Position numbers and translations under genes: made by a program
The notes under the pieces: generated by a model
What the model was told of the DNA's origin: nothing
Database searches by the model: none
Seen by the model: the letters and a program-made list of their open reading frames with translations, nothing else
Assembly: GCA_963840665.1 (NCBI GenBank)
Contig: CAWIZO010000006.1
Span: 434,001-498,000 of the forward strand
Direction of reading: 5' to 3'
DNA length: 64,000 nucleotides
From: DATFTE01 sp963840665
Lineage (GTDB): Bacteria; Acidobacteriota; Terriglobia; Terriglobales; Acidobacteriaceae
Shown: positions 17,020 through 26,599 of the stretch, piece by piece
How the letters are laid out: the number at the start of each line of letters is the position of its first letter
How positions within the stretch are numbered: position 1 is the stretch's first letter

Positions 17020-17068
17020 TGTGGGGCTGACGCTCGTCCGCCACCGATGTCGCGAAGCGACGAGGAAG
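17020..17068. repeat. Double-hairpin interspersed repeat (GGCGGACG / GTCGCGAAGCGAC family)
   Basis: Reads GGGGCTGACGCTCGTCCGCC, then ACCGATGTCGCGAAGCGACGAGGA. Further copies are at about 47616-47660, 49681-49726, 52704-52751 and, reversed, 59753-59803. Each holds two small palindromes, GGCGGACG-CCT-CGTCCGCC and GTCGC-GAA-GCGAC; the first is degenerate here. It lies between convergent genes. Confidence 0.8.
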
Positions 17069-17111
17069 AAAACATCGAAACCGCAAAGACGCCAAGAGCG
17101 CGAAGAAATGC

Positions 17112-17707
17112 TTACGCAACCAAATCCATCACTTCTCTCCAATTCTTTCTTCTTGATATTCGGCACTTTCGTTCCTTCCGCAGGAAACCCAACGGGAATC
17201 AGCAAATACGGCTTTTCATTTTTTGGACGATTCAGAATCTGGCTGAGAAATCCCATCGGACTCGGAGTGTGTGTCAACGTGGCCAGACCCGCCAGATGCA
17301 AAGCCGCTAGCAAGAATCCGCAGGCAATGCCTACCGACTCCATCACATAATAATTTTTTTCTTTGATTTCTTCTCCCGGCTTCGTTCTCTGCAAGTCCGT
17401 AGTCCTCGCGAAACACGACGATCAGATACGGCGCGACTTCCAGAAACGGCTTGTGCCAGTCGGTGCCCAGTGGGGCAAGCGCCTCGAGCCACTCGTCCGG
17501 TGCGCGATGTTCGTAGAAGGCGCGCTCTTCTTCCTCCGCTGCTTCGCGGATGCGGCGCTTAATACCGGCGTTTGCAACCACGACGAAATGCCACGGTTGC
17601 CGATTGGCGCCCGATGGAGCCAATGCGGCGGTGCGGATTGCCGATTCGATCAGCGCGAACGGCACCGGCTCGGGCGAGAAGTCGCGAACCGTGCGCCGGC
17701 TGCGCAT
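17112..17707 (-). CDS. Nitroreductase family protein, interrupted by two frameshifts
   Basis: The N-terminal part (17707 to ~17385) has the FMN-binding signature MRSRRTVRDFSPEPVPFALI and APSGANRQPWHFVVV. After a frameshift near 17385 the same protein continues as NYYVMESVGIACGFLLAALH, GLATLTHTPSPMGFLSQIL and PYLLIPVGFPAEGTKVP. A second frameshift near 17140 is needed for the natural C-terminus, a stop at 17112 after EVMDLVA. Members reduce nitro groups, quinones or flavins with NAD(P)H. The N-terminus may begin slightly upstream. The protein is flavin-dependent and cytoplasmic. Confidence 0.85.
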
Positions 17708-17841
17708 CGCTTCCTAAAAAGCAGTGGCTCGCGTGTCTTGGTCTACGGTTGAAAGGCGCTGGAAAGCGAGTGGAACGAATGCAGGCATCGACATGGCAGT
17801 TCCCGGTGGGAGTGTACAAGATGCGAACTTTGCGCGTTAGT

Positions 17842-19283
17842 ATGGTCGCGTGCCAGACGTTGCACCAAGCGCGTATCGGCTTCATCCGGAAGCATGAACT
17901 GCTGCATGCGGGAGACCGCGTCGGCCGTGGCTGTCTCTGGGGGAGCCGACTCGGTCGCGCCTGTTGCGGCTGATGCTAATCGACCTGCGCAAAGAGCTTG
18001 GGATCGTGCTGTCGGTCGCGCACTTCAACCATCGGCTTGCGCGGCGCGGAGTCTGATGCGGACGAAGAGTTTGTCGCGGAGGTGGCCAAGCGGCTGAAAT
18101 TGGAGTTCCACCACGGGAGCGGCGACGTTAAGGCCTATGCCGCCGAGAAACATTTGAGTATCGAAGCCGCTGCGCGCAGACTCCGCTACGAATTCTTTGA
18201 TCATCTTCTCGAAAAGAAGTCCGTCGATCGCATCGCCACCGGGCACACTCTTGATGATCAGGCAGAGACGGTCTTGCTTCGACTAGTGCGCGGAGCGGGA
18301 ACGCGGGGGCTGGCGGGAATCTATCCTGGTCGTCGGGCTTCGGGCATCGGGCTTCAGGAAGACCGGCCCCTCTCGATCGTTCGCCCTCTGCTCGGTACGC
18401 GTCGCAAGGATCTTGAAGCGTATTTGGGATCGCTCAATCAGCCGTGGCGCGAGGATGGCAGCAATCGCGATCTTCGCTTTGCGCGCAATCGCGTGAGGCA
18501 CGGAATTCTTCCTCGCCTCGAGCGCACTTTGAATCCGTCAGTCCGCGAAGCGCTGGCGGAGACTGCTGAGATCGCGCGAGCCGAAGAGGAGTATTGGCAA
18601 GGGTTGCTGACTGTGACGCTCCCGCGAGTGAGCACGGTTTCTCATGGCGAGCACGGGGCTGGCGTTACTTTGAGCTCTACCTCGCTGGAACTTCCTCTCG
18701 CTTTACGGCGGCGGCTGGTGCGTGGGGTGTGCGAATCCATGGGATTAAACCTCGAGTTCAAGCATGTGGAAGAGATTCTTGCAGTTACAGACGGAAAAGC
18801 GGCTGCGGCGGCTTTACCTGGCGGCTGGAGAGCATCCCGAAAAGGGAATGAAACCTGGATAGGGGACAGGATTCCCGAAGGGGGACAGAACTATGAGTAC
18901 CTGCTTCCCGTACCTGGTAGAGTTGTCATTCCTGAGGCTGGTATTGCGCTGGAAACTATTCTGCTCCCTACGCTTACGGGGTATAATCCGCGAGCATTGC
19001 CTGGATTGCTCGGTGCTGGCGCGGCCTTTGCGCGTGAGGAACTGGCGGTCCGGCGACCGTTTCTGGCCGGCTCACACCAAGGGACCCAAAAAGATCAAAG
19101 AGTTGCTGCAGGACCGGCGCGTGCTCGGACGCGAAAAGAGACTGTGGCCAGTGGTCGCTGAGCGGTGACGAGATTGTCTGGATGCGAGGGTTCGCAGTCC
19201 CAGCGAGCTTCGGCCCAAAAGCGCCGACGGGGGAAGCATTATTGATCCGGGAAGATTCGGCTGAGGAGCGCGCCACAACATGA
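17842..19283 (+). CDS. tilS: tRNA(Ile)-lysidine synthase TilS, with several frameshifts
   Basis: The PP-loop ATPase SGGADSV (about 17938-17958) is preceded by IRKHELLHAGDRVG and followed by SVAHFNHRLRGAESDADEEF, RRLRYEFFD and TGHTLDDQAETVLLRL. The C-terminal domain reads LRVRNWRSGDRFWPAH then KGPKKIKELLQDRRV, and ends in REDSAEERATT. Frame changes are needed near 17928, 17963, 18038, about 18980 and about 19155. TilS makes lysidine in the CAU anticodon of tRNA-Ile and is essential, so the breaks are most likely sequence errors. An extra ~12 residues (PGRRASGIGLQED) look repeat-derived. The stop TGA overlaps the ATG of hpt. Confidence 0.9.
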
Positions 19284-19815
19284 ATCAAAGAGCCGAGCAA
19301 CTGCGAGTGGTCATTCCTGCAGAGCAGATTCAGAAGCGGGTGAAGGAAATGGCTCGCCAGATCTCCGACGACTACAAGGGCCAGACCATTCATGCGCTGG
19401 CATTGCTCGAAAACGGCTTTATGTTCATGGCGGACCTGGTGCGTGCGCTGGAGGTACCGGTGATTTGCCAGTTCATCAAGCCGAGGTACCGCAAGCAGTC
19501 GAGTGACGGACAGGGCGAGACTCTCGAGATTTTCTTCAGCCACGAACCCGACATTCGCGGCCAGCATGTGTTGCTGGTCGAAGGGTCTGGTCCATTCCGG
19601 CGTCACGAACGAGTTTCTGATGAGTGACCTGCGGTCGCGTGGAGCGGCCTCGGTGAAGCTGGCCACGTTGCTTGACCGGCAATCCGCCCGGCGGGTGCGC
19701 TTGCAGCCTGATTATTTCGGCTTTCTGGTGGACGAAGCTTTCCTGCGTCGGTTACGGCATGGGATCGCCCGAACAGACGCAACGTAATCTTCCCTTTTTG
19801 GCATCTGCAAGCTGA
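19280..19815 (+). CDS. hpt: Hypoxanthine phosphoribosyltransferase, with two frameshifts
   Basis: It starts at ATGA overlapping the tilS stop. It shows the HPRT pattern: VVIPAEQIQKRVKEMARQI, LENGFMFMADLVRALEVP, the PRPP-binding region (FFSHEPDIRGQHVLLVEGLVHSGVTNEFLMSDL across a frameshift near 19585), KLATLLDRQSARR, PDYFGFLVDEAF and, after a second shift near 19740, GYGMGSPEQTQRNLPFL with a stop at 19813-19815. The usual DT in the PRPP loop (EDIVDTG) is HS here (EGLVHSG), which is unusual. It salvages hypoxanthine and guanine. The tilS-hpt-ftsH order is conserved in many bacteria. Confidence 0.88.
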
Positions 19816-19991
19816 ACTATGCCCATGACTTAAGTTCATCGGAAAGTCCATCCTTTTTCCCCCGAGAACGGTTAAAATGACGGGCTAGGGATTTTGTCAA
19901 TCCGAATCTCCCGTCTGAGCATCTAATCGAATGGGGAAGTATGCCTAGGCATTTTGGATAGCAGGTCGCGACTTTCTCAGGAGCCTCTTCA

Positions 19992-21902
19992 GTGAATTCG
20001 ACAGTAAAAACCGTGGTGTTCTGGCTGGTGATCATCCTTTCCGCCGTGCTGCTGTGGCAGGTGGTGAAGCAGGGGAACGCCGGGCAAAAAGATAAAGAAG
20101 TTAATTTCTCGCAGTTCATGTCGGACGTCGACCAGGGGAACGTGAAAGAAGTCACGATCTCAGGCATGGAAGTGCGCGGCAAGTACCGCAACGACAACTC
20201 CGGCTTCCACACCACCGCTCCCGTCAACTACCCGGACATGATCGGACGTTGCAGGACAAGGGCGTCTTCGATGACATTCCACGACATCAACAGTGGAGGC
20301 TGGCCGACCTGGCTGTTAAACCTGGCTCCGCTTATCTTGCTGGCAGCATTGTGGTTCTTCATGATTCGCCAGATGCAGACTGGCGGCAACAAAGCTCTCT
20401 CGTTCGGCAAGAGCCGGGCGCGGCTGCTCTCGATGCAGCAGAAGAAAGTCACGTTCAAGGACGTGGCCGGCGTCGATGAGGCCAAGGAAGAGCTGAAAGA
20501 GATTATCGAGTTCCTGCGCGAAGCCCAGAAGTTCCAGAAGTTGGGCGGACGCATTCCCAAGGGTGTGTTGCTGGTCGGACCTCCGGGAACCGGTAAGACT
20601 TTGCTGGCCCGGGCGGTTGCCGGCGAAGCGAACGTTCCTTTCTTCTCGATTTCCGGTTCGGACTTCGTCGAAATGTTCGTGGGCGTCGGCGCAAGCCGCG
20701 TGCGCGACCTGTTTGAGCAGGGCAAGAAGAACGCGCCTTGCATCATCTTCATCGACGAAATCGACGCAGTCGGACGTCACCGCGGCGCGGGCCTCGGCGG
20801 CGGACACGATGAGCGCGAGCAGACCTTGAACCAGTTGCTGGTCGAGATGGACGGCTTCGAATCGAACGAAGGCGTCATCCTGATGGCGGCGACCAACCGC
20901 CCTGATGTGCTCGATCCGGCGTTGCTGCGTCCCGGCCGTTTTGACCGCCGGGTGGTAGTCAGCCGTCCCGATGTGCGCGGACGCGAAGAGATTCTGCGGG
21001 TTCACACGCGCAAGATTCCTCTTGGCCGAGGATGTTGATCTCTCGGTTCTGGCGCGTGGAACACCGGGCTTCTCCGGCGCCGACCTGGCCAACATGGTGA
21101 ACGAAGCGGCGCTGAGCGCGGCGCGGCAGAACCGCAAGGCCGTACTTCAGTACGACTTCGAACTCGCCAAAGACAAAGTGCTGATGGGCGTGGAACGCAA
21201 GTCGATGATCCTCTCCGACGAGGAGAAGAAAGTCACGGCGTACCACGAGGCCGGACACGCGCTGGTTGCGGCGAAACTGCCGAACTCCGATCCCGTGCAC
21301 AAAGTCACGATCATCCCTCGCGGCATGGCGCTGGGCGTGACCATGCAGTTGCCCATCGACGACAAGCACAACTACACCAAGGAATATCTGGAGACCGATG
21401 ATTGCCATCATGATGGGTGGCCGCATCGCCGAAGAATTGTTCCTGAACCAGATGATCGACTGGCGCAGGCAACGACATCGAGCGGGCCACCGAAATGGCG
21501 CGCAAGATGGTGTGCGAGTTTGGCATGAGCGACCTGGGACCTCTGACCTTCGGCAAGAAAGAAGAGCAGATCTTCCTGGGACGCGAAATCGCCCAGCATC
21601 GCGATTACAGCGAAGCCACGGCCATCAAGATCGACGACGAAGTGCGCCGCCTGGTCGGCCAGGGATACAACGTGGCCAAAGGGATTCTCGCCGACAATCG
21701 CGAGACGCTGGTGCGGATTGCGCTCGCTCTATTAGAGCGCGAAGTGATCGACGCCAATGAAATCAAGCTGCTGATCGAAGGCAAGGAATTGCCCAAGCTG
21801 CAGCCTCCTTCGAAGCCCGATGACGGCGTGCAGCAAGTGCTGAAGCCGGAGCCCGGACGTCCTGGAATCGCCAAGGGCGGAGAAAGCCCGGCGCGAGCGT
21901 AA
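19992..21902 (+). CDS. ftsH: ATP-dependent zinc metalloprotease FtsH, with frameshifts
   Basis: A GTG start at 19992 has AGGAG upstream. Order of parts: TM1 (VVFWLVIILSAVLLWQVV), periplasmic domain, TM2 (WLLNLAPLILLAALWFFMI), Walker A GPPGTGKT, Walker B IIFIDEIDAVGRHRG, SRH ATNRPDVLDPALLRPGRFDRR, and the zinc site HEAGH within TAYHEAGHALVAA. Frame changes are a compensated pair between 20240 and 20272, then one extra base each near 21024, at 21397 and at 21459. The native frame reads ETMIAIMMGGRIAEELF and GAGNDIERATEMARKM. It is a membrane quality-control protease and normally essential, so errors are likely. A strong terminator follows. Confidence 0.95.
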
Positions 21903-21920
21903 GATGTTTTGAGGTTTTAC

Positions 21921-21946
21921 AGGGCGGCCTGACGGCCGCCCTTTTT
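21921..21946 (+). terminator. Rho-independent terminator of ftsH
   Basis: A perfect 9-bp stem AGGGCGGCC/GGCCGCCCT with a TGAC loop is followed by TTTTTATTTT. The same 9-bp arms recur in the cspA terminator at 62755. Confidence 0.95.
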
Positions 21947-21951
21947 ATTTT

Positions 21952-22941
21952 CTATCCGTTGACCAGATCCATCATGTGCTCTGGATAGCGCTCTCCGGAA
22001 GCGACGCCGTGCGGAGCCGCTTCGTCGATGCGCCGCAGGTCTTCTTTGGTGAGTTTTACATCGACCGCCGCGGCATTTTCTTCCAGATACTTTCGGCGCT
22101 TGGTGCCGGGGATCGGGACGATGTCATCGCCTTGGGCCATTACCCAGGCGAGGGCTAGTTGCGATGTGGTGCAACCCTTTTCTTTGGCCAGCTCTTCAAC
22201 GCGGCGCACCAGGTCGAGGTTCTTCTGAAAGTTCTCAGCTTGGAAGCGAGGTGAGAAGCGACGGTAGTCGTCTTCGGGGAAGTCTTCAAAGCGCTGGAAG
22301 CGTCCTGTGAGAAAGCCGCGGCCAAGCGGGCTGTAGGCGACAAAGCCTATGCCCAGCTCGCGACAAGTGGCGAGGATCTCGTCCTCAGGATCGCGCGACC
22401 AAAGTGAATATTCAGTTTGGAGAGCGGCAATGGGATGCACCTTCACGGCCCGGCGCAGTGTCTGCGGGCTCGCTTCCGAGAGTCCGAGATATCGAACCTT
22501 GCCTTGCTTCACCAGGTCCGCCATCGCTCCGACGGTCTCCTCAAACGGAGTCTTGGGATCGACGCGGTGCTGGTAATAGAGATCGATGATCTCGGTGCCC
22601 AGCCGCTTCAAGCTAGCGTCGCAGGCGGAGCGAACGTAATCTGGCTTGCCATTGACGCCGCGAACCGTCCGGTCCTTAGGATCACGAACGATGCCAAATT
22701 TGGTGGCGACGACGAATTTGTCGCGGCGTCCCTTGATGGCCTTGCCGACCAGTTCTTCGTTCGTGTGCGGACCATAAACATCGGCGGTATCGAGGAAATC
22801 GATGCCGAGTTCCAAAGCGCGGTCGATGGTAGCAAGAGATTCGTTGTCATCGCGCCCGCTGTAGAACTCCGACATGCCCATGCAGCCGAGGCCCTCAGCG
22901 GAAACCGTGAGGCCGGAACGGCCAAGTTTGCGGGTTTTCAT
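21952..22941 (-). CDS. Aldo/keto reductase
   Basis: 329 aa, complete. It is a TIM-barrel AKR with the catalytic tetrad visible: Asp and Tyr in DFLDTADVYGPHTNEE, Lys in VVATKFGI and His in DLYYQHRVDP. The NADP site includes VPIPGTKRRKYLEENAAA. It is closest in style to the YajO/AKR13-type plant-auxin-induced-like group, which reduces assorted aldehydes and ketones with NADPH; the physiological substrate is unknown. The gene is convergent with ftsH across a shared terminator region and stands alone. Confidence 0.93.
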   Translation of the reverse strand: MKTRKLGRSGLTVSAEGLGCMGMSEFYSGRDDNESLATIDRALELGIDFLDTADVYGPHTNEELVGKAIKGRRDKFVVATKFGIVRDPKDRTVRGVNGKPDYVRSACDASLKRLGTEIIDLYYQHRVDPKTPFEETVGAMADLVKQGKVRYLGLSEASPQTLRRAVKVHPIAALQTEYSLWSRDPEDEILATCRELGIGFVAYSPLGRGFLTGRFQRFEDFPEDDYRRFSPRFQAENFQKNLDLVRRVEELAKEKGCTTSQLALAWVMAQGDDIVPIPGTKRRKYLEENAAAVDVKLTKEDLRRIDEAAPHGVASGERYPEHMMDLVNG

Positions 22942-23092
22942 GAGTGCTCCTTTCAGAAAAGGGAAATGGCAGAAGACAAGCCTAAAGCTCTAGATGCCGG
23001 AACCTACGGCCGGGTTCAGCGATATTGTTGAGTTGAGTCGCGAAGGCACGGTTGCGCATCTTCTTTCATGAAACGTCTTCCCGAGGCATTCA

Positions 23093-23617
23093 ATGGATCA
23101 AGTTTCTGCATGGTTTGAGCGTAAGTTCAAATTCGATTTTCCAGTCGAACTCCATCCCAACCTGTGCATGCGCCTGCGCGGCACTCCCGCGCGGCTCGAA
23201 GAAATCATTCGCGGCGCAGATCGCGGCATGCTTGTGCGAAAGCCGGGAGACAAGTGGTCGGCCCAAGAACATGCGGGGCATCTCTTGGATCTGGAACCGC
23301 TGTGGTCTGCTCGCGTGGAAGATTTTTCGCGTGGTGGAACGGAATTGACAGCCGCGGACTTGAGGAATCAGAAGACCGACCAAGCCAACCACAACGCGCG
23401 GGCTATCGATGAAATCCTTGGCGAATTTCGCAGGGCCCGATTGGTGCTCGTCGATCGTGTGGCGAAGATCGATCCGGCATTATTTTCGCGTACCATGTTG
23501 CATCCTCGCCTCAAGCAGCCCATGAGGCTGGTAGATCACTTGTATTTCGTGGCCGAACACGACGACCATCATCTGGCGAGAATTTGGGAGCTGATCGGAA
23601 CGTGGGCAGCTTCGTAG
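23093..23617 (+). CDS. DinB family protein
   Basis: 174 aa, a four-helix-bundle DinB-like protein. The metal-binding His triad is represented by His in SAQEHAGHLLDLE and the HDDHH cluster in YFVAEHDDHHLARIWEL near the C-terminus. DinB-fold proteins include bacillithiol/mycothiol S-transferases and maleylpyruvate isomerases; many are of unknown function and stress-inducible. It is cytoplasmic with no signal peptide. Two further DinB-type genes occur in this window (25474 and 33262), so the family is expanded here. Confidence 0.88.
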   Translation: MDQVSAWFERKFKFDFPVELHPNLCMRLRGTPARLEEIIRGADRGMLVRKPGDKWSAQEHAGHLLDLEPLWSARVEDFSRGGTELTAADLRNQKTDQANHNARAIDEILGEFRRARLVLVDRVAKIDPALFSRTMLHPRLKQPMRLVDHLYFVAEHDDHHLARIWELIGTWAAS

Positions 23618-23658
23618 CCGGCGGGCCTCTTCGACTCCGCTCAGGGTAGGCTCTGGCC

Positions 23659-24741
23659 CTACTTTATGGTGATCATCGGCTTGGCGTGGGGTACGACGTC
23701 GCCAATCTTTGCAGCGGGTACTCCCGCGGCGCTAAGCGCTGCGATTAAATCTTCTGCTTCATCCCCGTTTACCGAAATCAGCAACCCACCTGCGGTCTGC
23801 GGATCGAAGAGAATGGTCTTACGATCTTCATCGATTTCTTTTTCATAACTCACAACGCACTCGGCGAACTCGCGGTTGGCCTTCAGGCCTCCGGGAATAA
23901 ATCCCGCGCGCACGCATTCGAGAGCGCCGGGAAGTAACGGGATCTTTTCAGCGAAGATGCGCAGGCTCACCTTTGCGGCCAACGCCATCTCGCGCGCGTG
24001 GCCGATGAGGCCGAAGCCGGTGATGTCGGTGAGGCTGTGAACGGAGAAACCGTCAGTGGTCTTTGGTCGTTGGTCGTTGGTCAATCGGCCTGTGATGACT
24101 TCCGCTGCATTCTTGTTCAGTGTGGTCATCGATTTCACGGCAGCATCAATCCAACTTTGTTCGGCCTTTTCTTTTTTGATTGCCGTCGAGATCACGCCAG
24201 TGCCCAGGGCTTTCGTCAGGATCAGCGTATCGCCCGGTTTGGCTCCATCGTTGGCCAGCACTTTTCTGGGATCGATCAGGCCGGTGACTGAGTATCCGAA
24301 CTTGGTTTCTTCGTCGCGGATGCTGTGGCCGCCGATCACCGTGCAGTTCGCTTCCATCATCTTGGAAAGGCCGCCGGCGAGAATGCGCTCGAGAATGTCT
24401 AGATCGGCTTTCTCCGGAAAACAAACCAGCGCAAGCGAAGTAAGAGGACGCCCGCCCATGGCATAGACATCGCTGAGGGAGTTGGTGGCGGCGATCTGTC
24501 CGAAGGTGTAAGGGTCATCGACGATGGGCGTGAAGAAGTCGACTGTCTGCACCAACGCAGTATCGGGAGCGATTTGATACACTCCGGCGTCGTCGGCGTG
24601 ATCGAAGCCGACTAGCACATTCGGGTCATGTTGCCGGGCTAATTTCCCAAGCACCTTGTCCAGCGCCGCCGGACTCAGCTTGGAAGCTCAACCCGCGGCT
24701 TTCACCGACTCCGTGAGGCGGAATGGTTTGGTTTCTGGCAC
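23659..24741 (-). CDS. selD: Selenide, water dikinase SelD, with an in-frame UGA (selenocysteine) at the active site
   Basis: Read through one TGA (24690-24688), this is a complete SelD of about 360 aa. It starts at a GTG at 24741: LTESVKAAG-[UGA]-ASKLSPAALDKVLGKL, then DHADDAGVYQIAPDTALVQTVDFF, NSLSDVYAMGGRP and LTDITGFGLIGHAREMA. The UGA falls exactly at the position that is Cys or Sec in the G(C/U)xxK motif of the family. A SECIS-like hairpin follows immediately (24683-24647). SelD makes selenophosphate from selenide and ATP for Sec and selenouridine synthesis. About 12 residues (LTNDQRPKTTDG, near 24085-24050) are repeat-derived and inserted in frame. Confidence 0.93.
24647..24683 (-). 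promoter_or_regulatory. Putative bacterial SECIS element in selD
   Basis: The hairpin begins 4 nt after the in-frame UGA. The outer stem is CCAAGC/GCUUGG (24683-24678 with 24652-24647). An internal loop follows, and the inner stem GUCC/GGAC (24674-24671 with 24661-24658) extends through G-U, G-C and C-G pairs to a GGC loop. The apical loop lies about 17-20 nt after the UGA and begins with G, as expected for SelB recognition in bacterial SECIS elements. Confidence 0.75.
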
Positions 24742-24871
24742 AGGGTTATTGTAATCGAAGAAAAATCAGCCACGGATTTGCGCGGATTCTCACGGATTTT
24801 AGAATTGAAAAATCTATCCGTGATTGCTCCATGAAGATGCGGATTGCCCTCTGGCGGGAATGCGCCGGTTT

Positions 24872-25321
24872 TTAGGCAGTCTTTTGTAATGGAGCTTGCG
24901 TACGCTGGTAAGCCCCAATCTGTTCCAGCATGCCCAATTGATCCCAGTTGTCCCAGCCCGCGACGATTTTTTGTCGACAATGCGAGCGATGGTGGTTCCC
25001 GTGAGCCGAACGGGCTTTCCGGTGGCGGGCATTCCCAGATGGTCGCCTCGATGGGTCATGGTGGCCGACCAGCGCACTACGACTTTGTCGCCTGATCCGA
25101 AGGCGTCTTCAATGACAATCTTGATATCGGGGAAAGCTCCGCGAAGGCGTTCTACCAATGGCACGAAATTCTGCTGGTCCGCGAAGTTGCTTCCATCCTC
25201 GAGTTGACCGATTCCGATCGCATCAGGCGCGAGTAGGTCGTGGATCAGTCTGAATTTTTCCCTGGTTCCACACTTCTTCGAACCAGCGCCGCATGAGATT
25301 CACATTCTCTTCGACTGACAT
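24872..25321 (-). CDS. SnoaL-like polyketide/ester cyclase family protein, two frameshifts at A-runs
   Basis: It starts at the ATG at 25321 (MSVEENVNLMRRWFEEVWNQG) and ends at a TAA at 24872. The native frame continues DLLAPDAIGIGQLEDGSNF, VPLVERLRGAFPDIKIVIED, GDKVVVRWSATMTHRGDHLG, IARIVDKK and AGWDNWDQLGMLEQIGA. The frames must be joined near 25255 and near 24965; both breaks are in A5-A6 homopolymers. It is an NTF2-like fold of about 150 aa, typical of SnoaL-type proteins, whose individual reactions are mostly unknown. A simple sequencing homopolymer error explains both breaks. Confidence 0.8.
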
Positions 25322-25473
25322 AGATGCAACTCCTATAGCTCTTACAGGACATTCTGAAGCAGCCACGGTATCCCCTTCGTGGGCGGGCGGCAAGGCAAAA
25401 AGTGGCCTACAAACTCGTCCTTAAAAAGGACGGGGCGATCGGAGGTATAATCCCGCTCCGCGGAGAGAAAACT

Positions 25474-26085
25474 ATGCAAAATCCAGCGAAGCTCGCTTTG
25501 AGTCTTATCGTAATCACGGCTGCTGCGGTTCATCTCGTTGCGCAGGTGAACCCGTACAAAGATGGAACTCCGGGTGTTACGGGCTATCGGTCGGAGGTGC
25601 TGGCGGAAGTCACGATTCAGGAAGACAAGTTCTTGCGGCTCGCAGAAGCCATCCCGGCTGAAAAGTACACTTGGCGTCCCGCCCCGGATGTGCGCTCGGT
25701 GGCGGAGGTGTTTCTGCATGTCTGCGCAGCGAACTACAACCTGTACAAGTTGGTGGGCACCCCTCCACCGGCAGGGATAGACATAAAAACTCTGGAAAAG
25801 TCTACGACCGATAAGGCGAAGGTGATCGCGACCTTAAAAGACTCATTCGCTCACGCGAAGAAAGCGATTACGTCGATGCCCGATGCGGACCTGGACAAGA
25901 GCCTGGACTGGTTTGGGGGAAAGAATACGGAACGCGGCATCCTGCTATTCATTGTGCGTCACGGCGCCGAGCACCTTGGGCAATCGATTGCTTATGCGCG
26001 TTCCATCGGAGTCGTTCCTCCCTGGACGGAGGACGCGCAAAAAGAAGAGAAGAAACCGGCGGCTCCAGCAAAGCCCAAGCAGTGA
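25474..26085 (+). CDS. Secreted DinB-like protein
   Basis: 203 aa from the ATG at 25474 with a signal peptide (residues 1-24: LALSLIVITAAAVHLVAQ). A DinB bundle follows: YTWRPAPDVRSVAEVFLHVCAANYNLY, seen as two helices with a putative His ligand in FLHVC, and VRHGAEHLGQSIAYARS with two His at the C-terminal metal position. The C-terminal tail is Lys/Ala/Pro rich. A periplasmic DinB-fold protein is typical of Acidobacteriota; function unknown. It does not share an operon with its neighbours. Confidence 0.85.
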   Translation: MQNPAKLALSLIVITAAAVHLVAQVNPYKDGTPGVTGYRSEVLAEVTIQEDKFLRLAEAIPAEKYTWRPAPDVRSVAEVFLHVCAANYNLYKLVGTPPPAGIDIKTLEKSTTDKAKVIATLKDSFAHAKKAITSMPDADLDKSLDWFGGKNTERGILLFIVRHGAEHLGQSIAYARSIGVVPPWTEDAQKEEKKPAAPAKPKQ

Positions 26086-26086
26086 G

Positions 26087-26599
26087 CTATTTTACGGTCA
26101 CGCTCGTGATCTTCAATTCCGGATACTCCCGATTCCACGAGTCGCTCACGTGCTCTAGTGTCAGGCGGAAGGGCTTACTCTGTCCCGGGCCGAGCGGCGC
26201 AACGCTGAGATCGACGGTGTCGGGATAGGGTCCTGTCGTTTGCAGCATGCGGACAGGGAGGTCTTCGGTTTGGGTGATCTGTCCCACGGAGTCTTTGAAA
26301 CCCAGGCGAACCATGGCGTGAGTGACTGTCTTGTCGCCAGTATTTGCGATGCTGCCGTCGAGGTAGGTGACGCTGGCGCCGACGAAATTCTCCGCTGCGC
26401 TCATCTTCAGATCTGAGAGCTGCAGGCTTGCGGCGTATGGATCAGGTGGGGCAGCGCTCTTAGGTGCGCTGCGAGTCAGAAATGCGATCACGCCAACGAT
26501 GGCGACAACGAGGACGACGCCGAGAGTAATCGGACGCCAGTTCGAGTCATCTTGCGGAGTTGTTGGCGAAGGCTGAATCAATCCGCCCATGTGAGGCAT
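26087..26599 (-). CDS. Membrane-anchored FxLYD/DUF2393-like protein
   Basis: 170 aa from the ATG at 26599 (three codons later another ATG is possible). It has a short cytoplasmic head, one transmembrane helix (ITLGVVLVVAIVGVIAFLT, residues about 24-43) and an external beta-sandwich of about 100 residues. That domain contains VTYLDGSIANTGDKTVTHAMVRLGF and SVAPLGPGQSKPFRLTLE, in the style of FxLYD or DUF2393 domains that have a 'new interactions when terminal differences' pattern. Probable envelope protein; function not known. Its 5' end touches a long palindromic repeat. Confidence 0.7.
   Translation of the reverse strand: MPHMGGLIQPSPTTPQDDSNWRPITLGVVLVVAIVGVIAFLTRSAPKSAAPPDPYAASLQLSDLKMSAAENFVGASVTYLDGSIANTGDKTVTHAMVRLGFKDSVGQITQTEDLPVRMLQTTGPYPDTVDLSVAPLGPGQSKPFRLTLEHVSDSWNREYPELKITSVTVK

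Noticed and set aside
21952..22941. Possible operon of ftsH with the aldo/keto reductase gene
   Set aside because: The reductase is on the opposite strand and a strong terminator stands between them.
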